DNA of 64,000 nt from the NCBI RefSeq assembly GCF_039566955.1, contig NZ_CP154796.1:6448001-6512000 (forward strand). Direction: 5' to 3'. Shown piece after piece: positions 63,226 to 64,000 of the stretch. The position numbers and the translations under genes are program-made. The stretch is from Micromonospora sp. DSM 45708 (lineage in GTDB: Bacteria; Actinomycetota; Actinomycetes; Mycobacteriales; Micromonosporaceae). The notes beneath the pieces were generated by a model. It was not told the origin of the DNA and did not search any database. It saw only the letters and a program-made list of their open reading frames with translations. Within the stretch, counting starts at the first letter, position 1, and every line of letters starts with the position of its first letter.

Positions 63226-64000
63226 TCAGTCGACGGGCCAGGTGTGGACCGGCTCGTTGGCGCGCTGCAACTCGGCGTAGCGCTGGACCATGTGGTGCAG
63301 CGCGGCCTTCCGGTCCATGCCCCGGTGCCGCTCGGCCGCCCACACCGCCTCGGTCTGCCAGACCGCGCCGTTACGGCCGGTACGGCAGCGCCCCTCGATC
63401 ACACCGAGGAGGCGGTCCCGCTCGGCCGGGGCGACCCCGAACCGGTCCAGCCCCTGCGAGGCCACCGGCAGCAGCGTGTCGAGGACGAGCGTGGTGACCG
63501 GCACGTCGCCGAGCTTGGGCCAGTGCAGCACCGCGTCGATGCCACGTCGGGCGGCGGCGTGGAAGTTCTCCTCCGCCGAGCTGAACGTGAGCTGGCTCCA
63601 GATGGGACGGTCCGACTCGGCGAGGCCACGGGCGAGCCCGAAGTAGAGCGCCGCGTTGGCGAGCATGTCCACCACGGTCGGGCCGGCGGGCAGCACCCGG
63701 TTCTCCACCCGCAGGTGCGGGCGGTCGTTCATGATGTCGTAGACCGGCCGGTTCCAGCGGTAGACGGTGCCGTTGTGCAGCCGCAGCTCGCCGAGCTTGG
63801 GCACGCCGCCGGCGTGCAGCACCTCGACCGGGTCCTCGTCCTCGCAGATCGGCAGCAGCGGCGGGAAGTAGCGGACGTTCTCCTCGAACAGGTCGAAGAT
63901 CGAGGTGATCCAGCGCTCGCCGAACCAGACCCGTGGGCGTACGCCCTGGGCCTTCAGCTCGTCGGGCCGGGTGTCGGTGGCCTGTTCGAAGAGCCCGATC
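63226..64000 (-). CDS. Glutamate-cysteine ligase family protein (C-terminal part; 5' end outside window)
   Basis: Frame open to the window edge (at least 258 codons). LFEENVRYFPPLLPICEDED, GELRLHNGTVYRWNRPVYDI, NDRPHLRVENRVLPAGPTVV and FSSAEENFHAAARRGIDAVL belong to the GCS2-type glutamate-cysteine ligase superfamily (the EgtA/YbdK-like group in actinobacteria). It would couple glutamate to an amine using ATP. Mycothiol producers lack glutathione, so EgtA-type gamma-glutamylcysteine synthesis (ergothioneine) is one possibility, but the missing N-terminus prevents a firm assignment. Confidence 0.75.
   Translation of the reverse strand, partial: IGLFEQATDTRPDELKAQGVRPRVWFGERWITSIFDLFEENVRYFPPLLPICEDEDPVEVLHAGGVPKLGELRLHNGTVYRWNRPVYDIMNDRPHLRVENRVLPAGPTVVDMLANAALYFGLARGLAESDRPIWSQLTFSSAEENFHAAARRGIDAVLHWPKLGDVPVTTLVLDTLLPVASQGLDRFGVAPAERDRLLGVIEGRCRTGRNGAVWQTEAVWAAERHRGMDRKAALHHMVQRYAELQRANEPVHTWPVD

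Noticed and set aside
63080..63280. Short open frame starting within the 50-bp palindrome on both strands
   Set aside because: Because the palindrome reads the same on both strands it produces identical short peptides (MPLRHNYASEAYRS) in both directions, which is a consequence of the symmetry and not evidence of coding.

Overview
The window is very GC-rich, single-chromosome-type DNA with dense, mostly short-spaced genes, frequent GTG starts, Pro/Ala/Thr-rich membrane-anchored proteins and an F420-type oxidoreductase. This points to a high-GC actinomycete. The block crgA / DUF881 / sortase E / pabA-trpG / pknB-pknA-pbpA-rodA-pstP-fhaB-fhaA has the gene order found close to oriC in mycobacteria and relatives. 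The overall look (DUF6458 proteins, an LppU-like C-terminal domain, a GC-rich dispersed hairpin family) suggests Micromonosporaceae, probably Micromonospora; that genus-level call is an inference. I see no phage, transposon, integron, CRISPR array or biosynthetic cluster.

Layout. 1-3.8 kb: end of a membrane GTPase gene, a conserved unknown, and a Pro/Thr-rich surface protein. 4.2-7.9 kb: three-gene 2-oxoacid dehydrogenase operon (E1 alpha, E1 beta, E2) behind an intergenic region with repeated CGGACAAAA boxes. 8.1-13.7 kb: a 45-aa basic protein, a 1047-aa repeat-rich LppU-like membrane protein and a thioredoxin/NHL protein. 13.7-16 kb: 5-oxoprolinase genes pxpB-pxpC-pxpA. 16-22 kb: hemolysin III homologue, SixA-type phosphatase flanked by two DUF6458 paralogues, a long-chain acyl-CoA dehydrogenase, a SpoIIE-type phosphatase and an RlpA-like protein. 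22-28.4 kb: small enzymes (phosphoribosyltransferase, questin oxidase-like, ASCH, LLM oxidoreductase, MerR-PP2C fusion, Nudix, GNAT, peptidase E). 28.5-36 kb: tRNA-Gly(CCC), an M43 metalloprotease, dcd, and a peptidoglycan-hydrolase island of two NlpC/P60 proteins around an amidase, one NlpC/P60 gene carrying a ydaO (c-di-AMP) riboswitch. 36-41 kb: two CorC/HlyC-type CBS membrane proteins, a short GPP34 protein and a large membrane Fe-S reductase. 41-54 kb: the cell-division/Ser-Thr-kinase cluster. 54-58.5 kb: tRNA-Leu(CAG), a sugar-nucleotide epimerase with a WecG/TagA-type glycosyltransferase, and a DUF5753 XRE regulator with its DUF397 partner. 59-64 kb: membrane proteins, two stand-alone PASTA proteins and the 3' part of a glutamate-cysteine ligase-family gene.

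Functionally the window is dominated by envelope growth and its control: PknA/PknB sense through PASTA domains, PstP reverses them, FhaA/FhaB read phosphothreonine, RodA/PbpA polymerise and cross-link peptidoglycan, CrgA tethers division proteins, NlpC/P60 proteins and the amidase cut the wall, and a riboswitch couples one hydrolase to c-di-AMP. The most notable non-genic signals are a four-copy dispersed hairpin that sits only between convergent genes, a perfect 50-bp palindrome at 63108-63157, a SOS-like box in front of dcd, and an internal ribosome binding site that could release a free phosphatase from the MerR-PP2C fusion.
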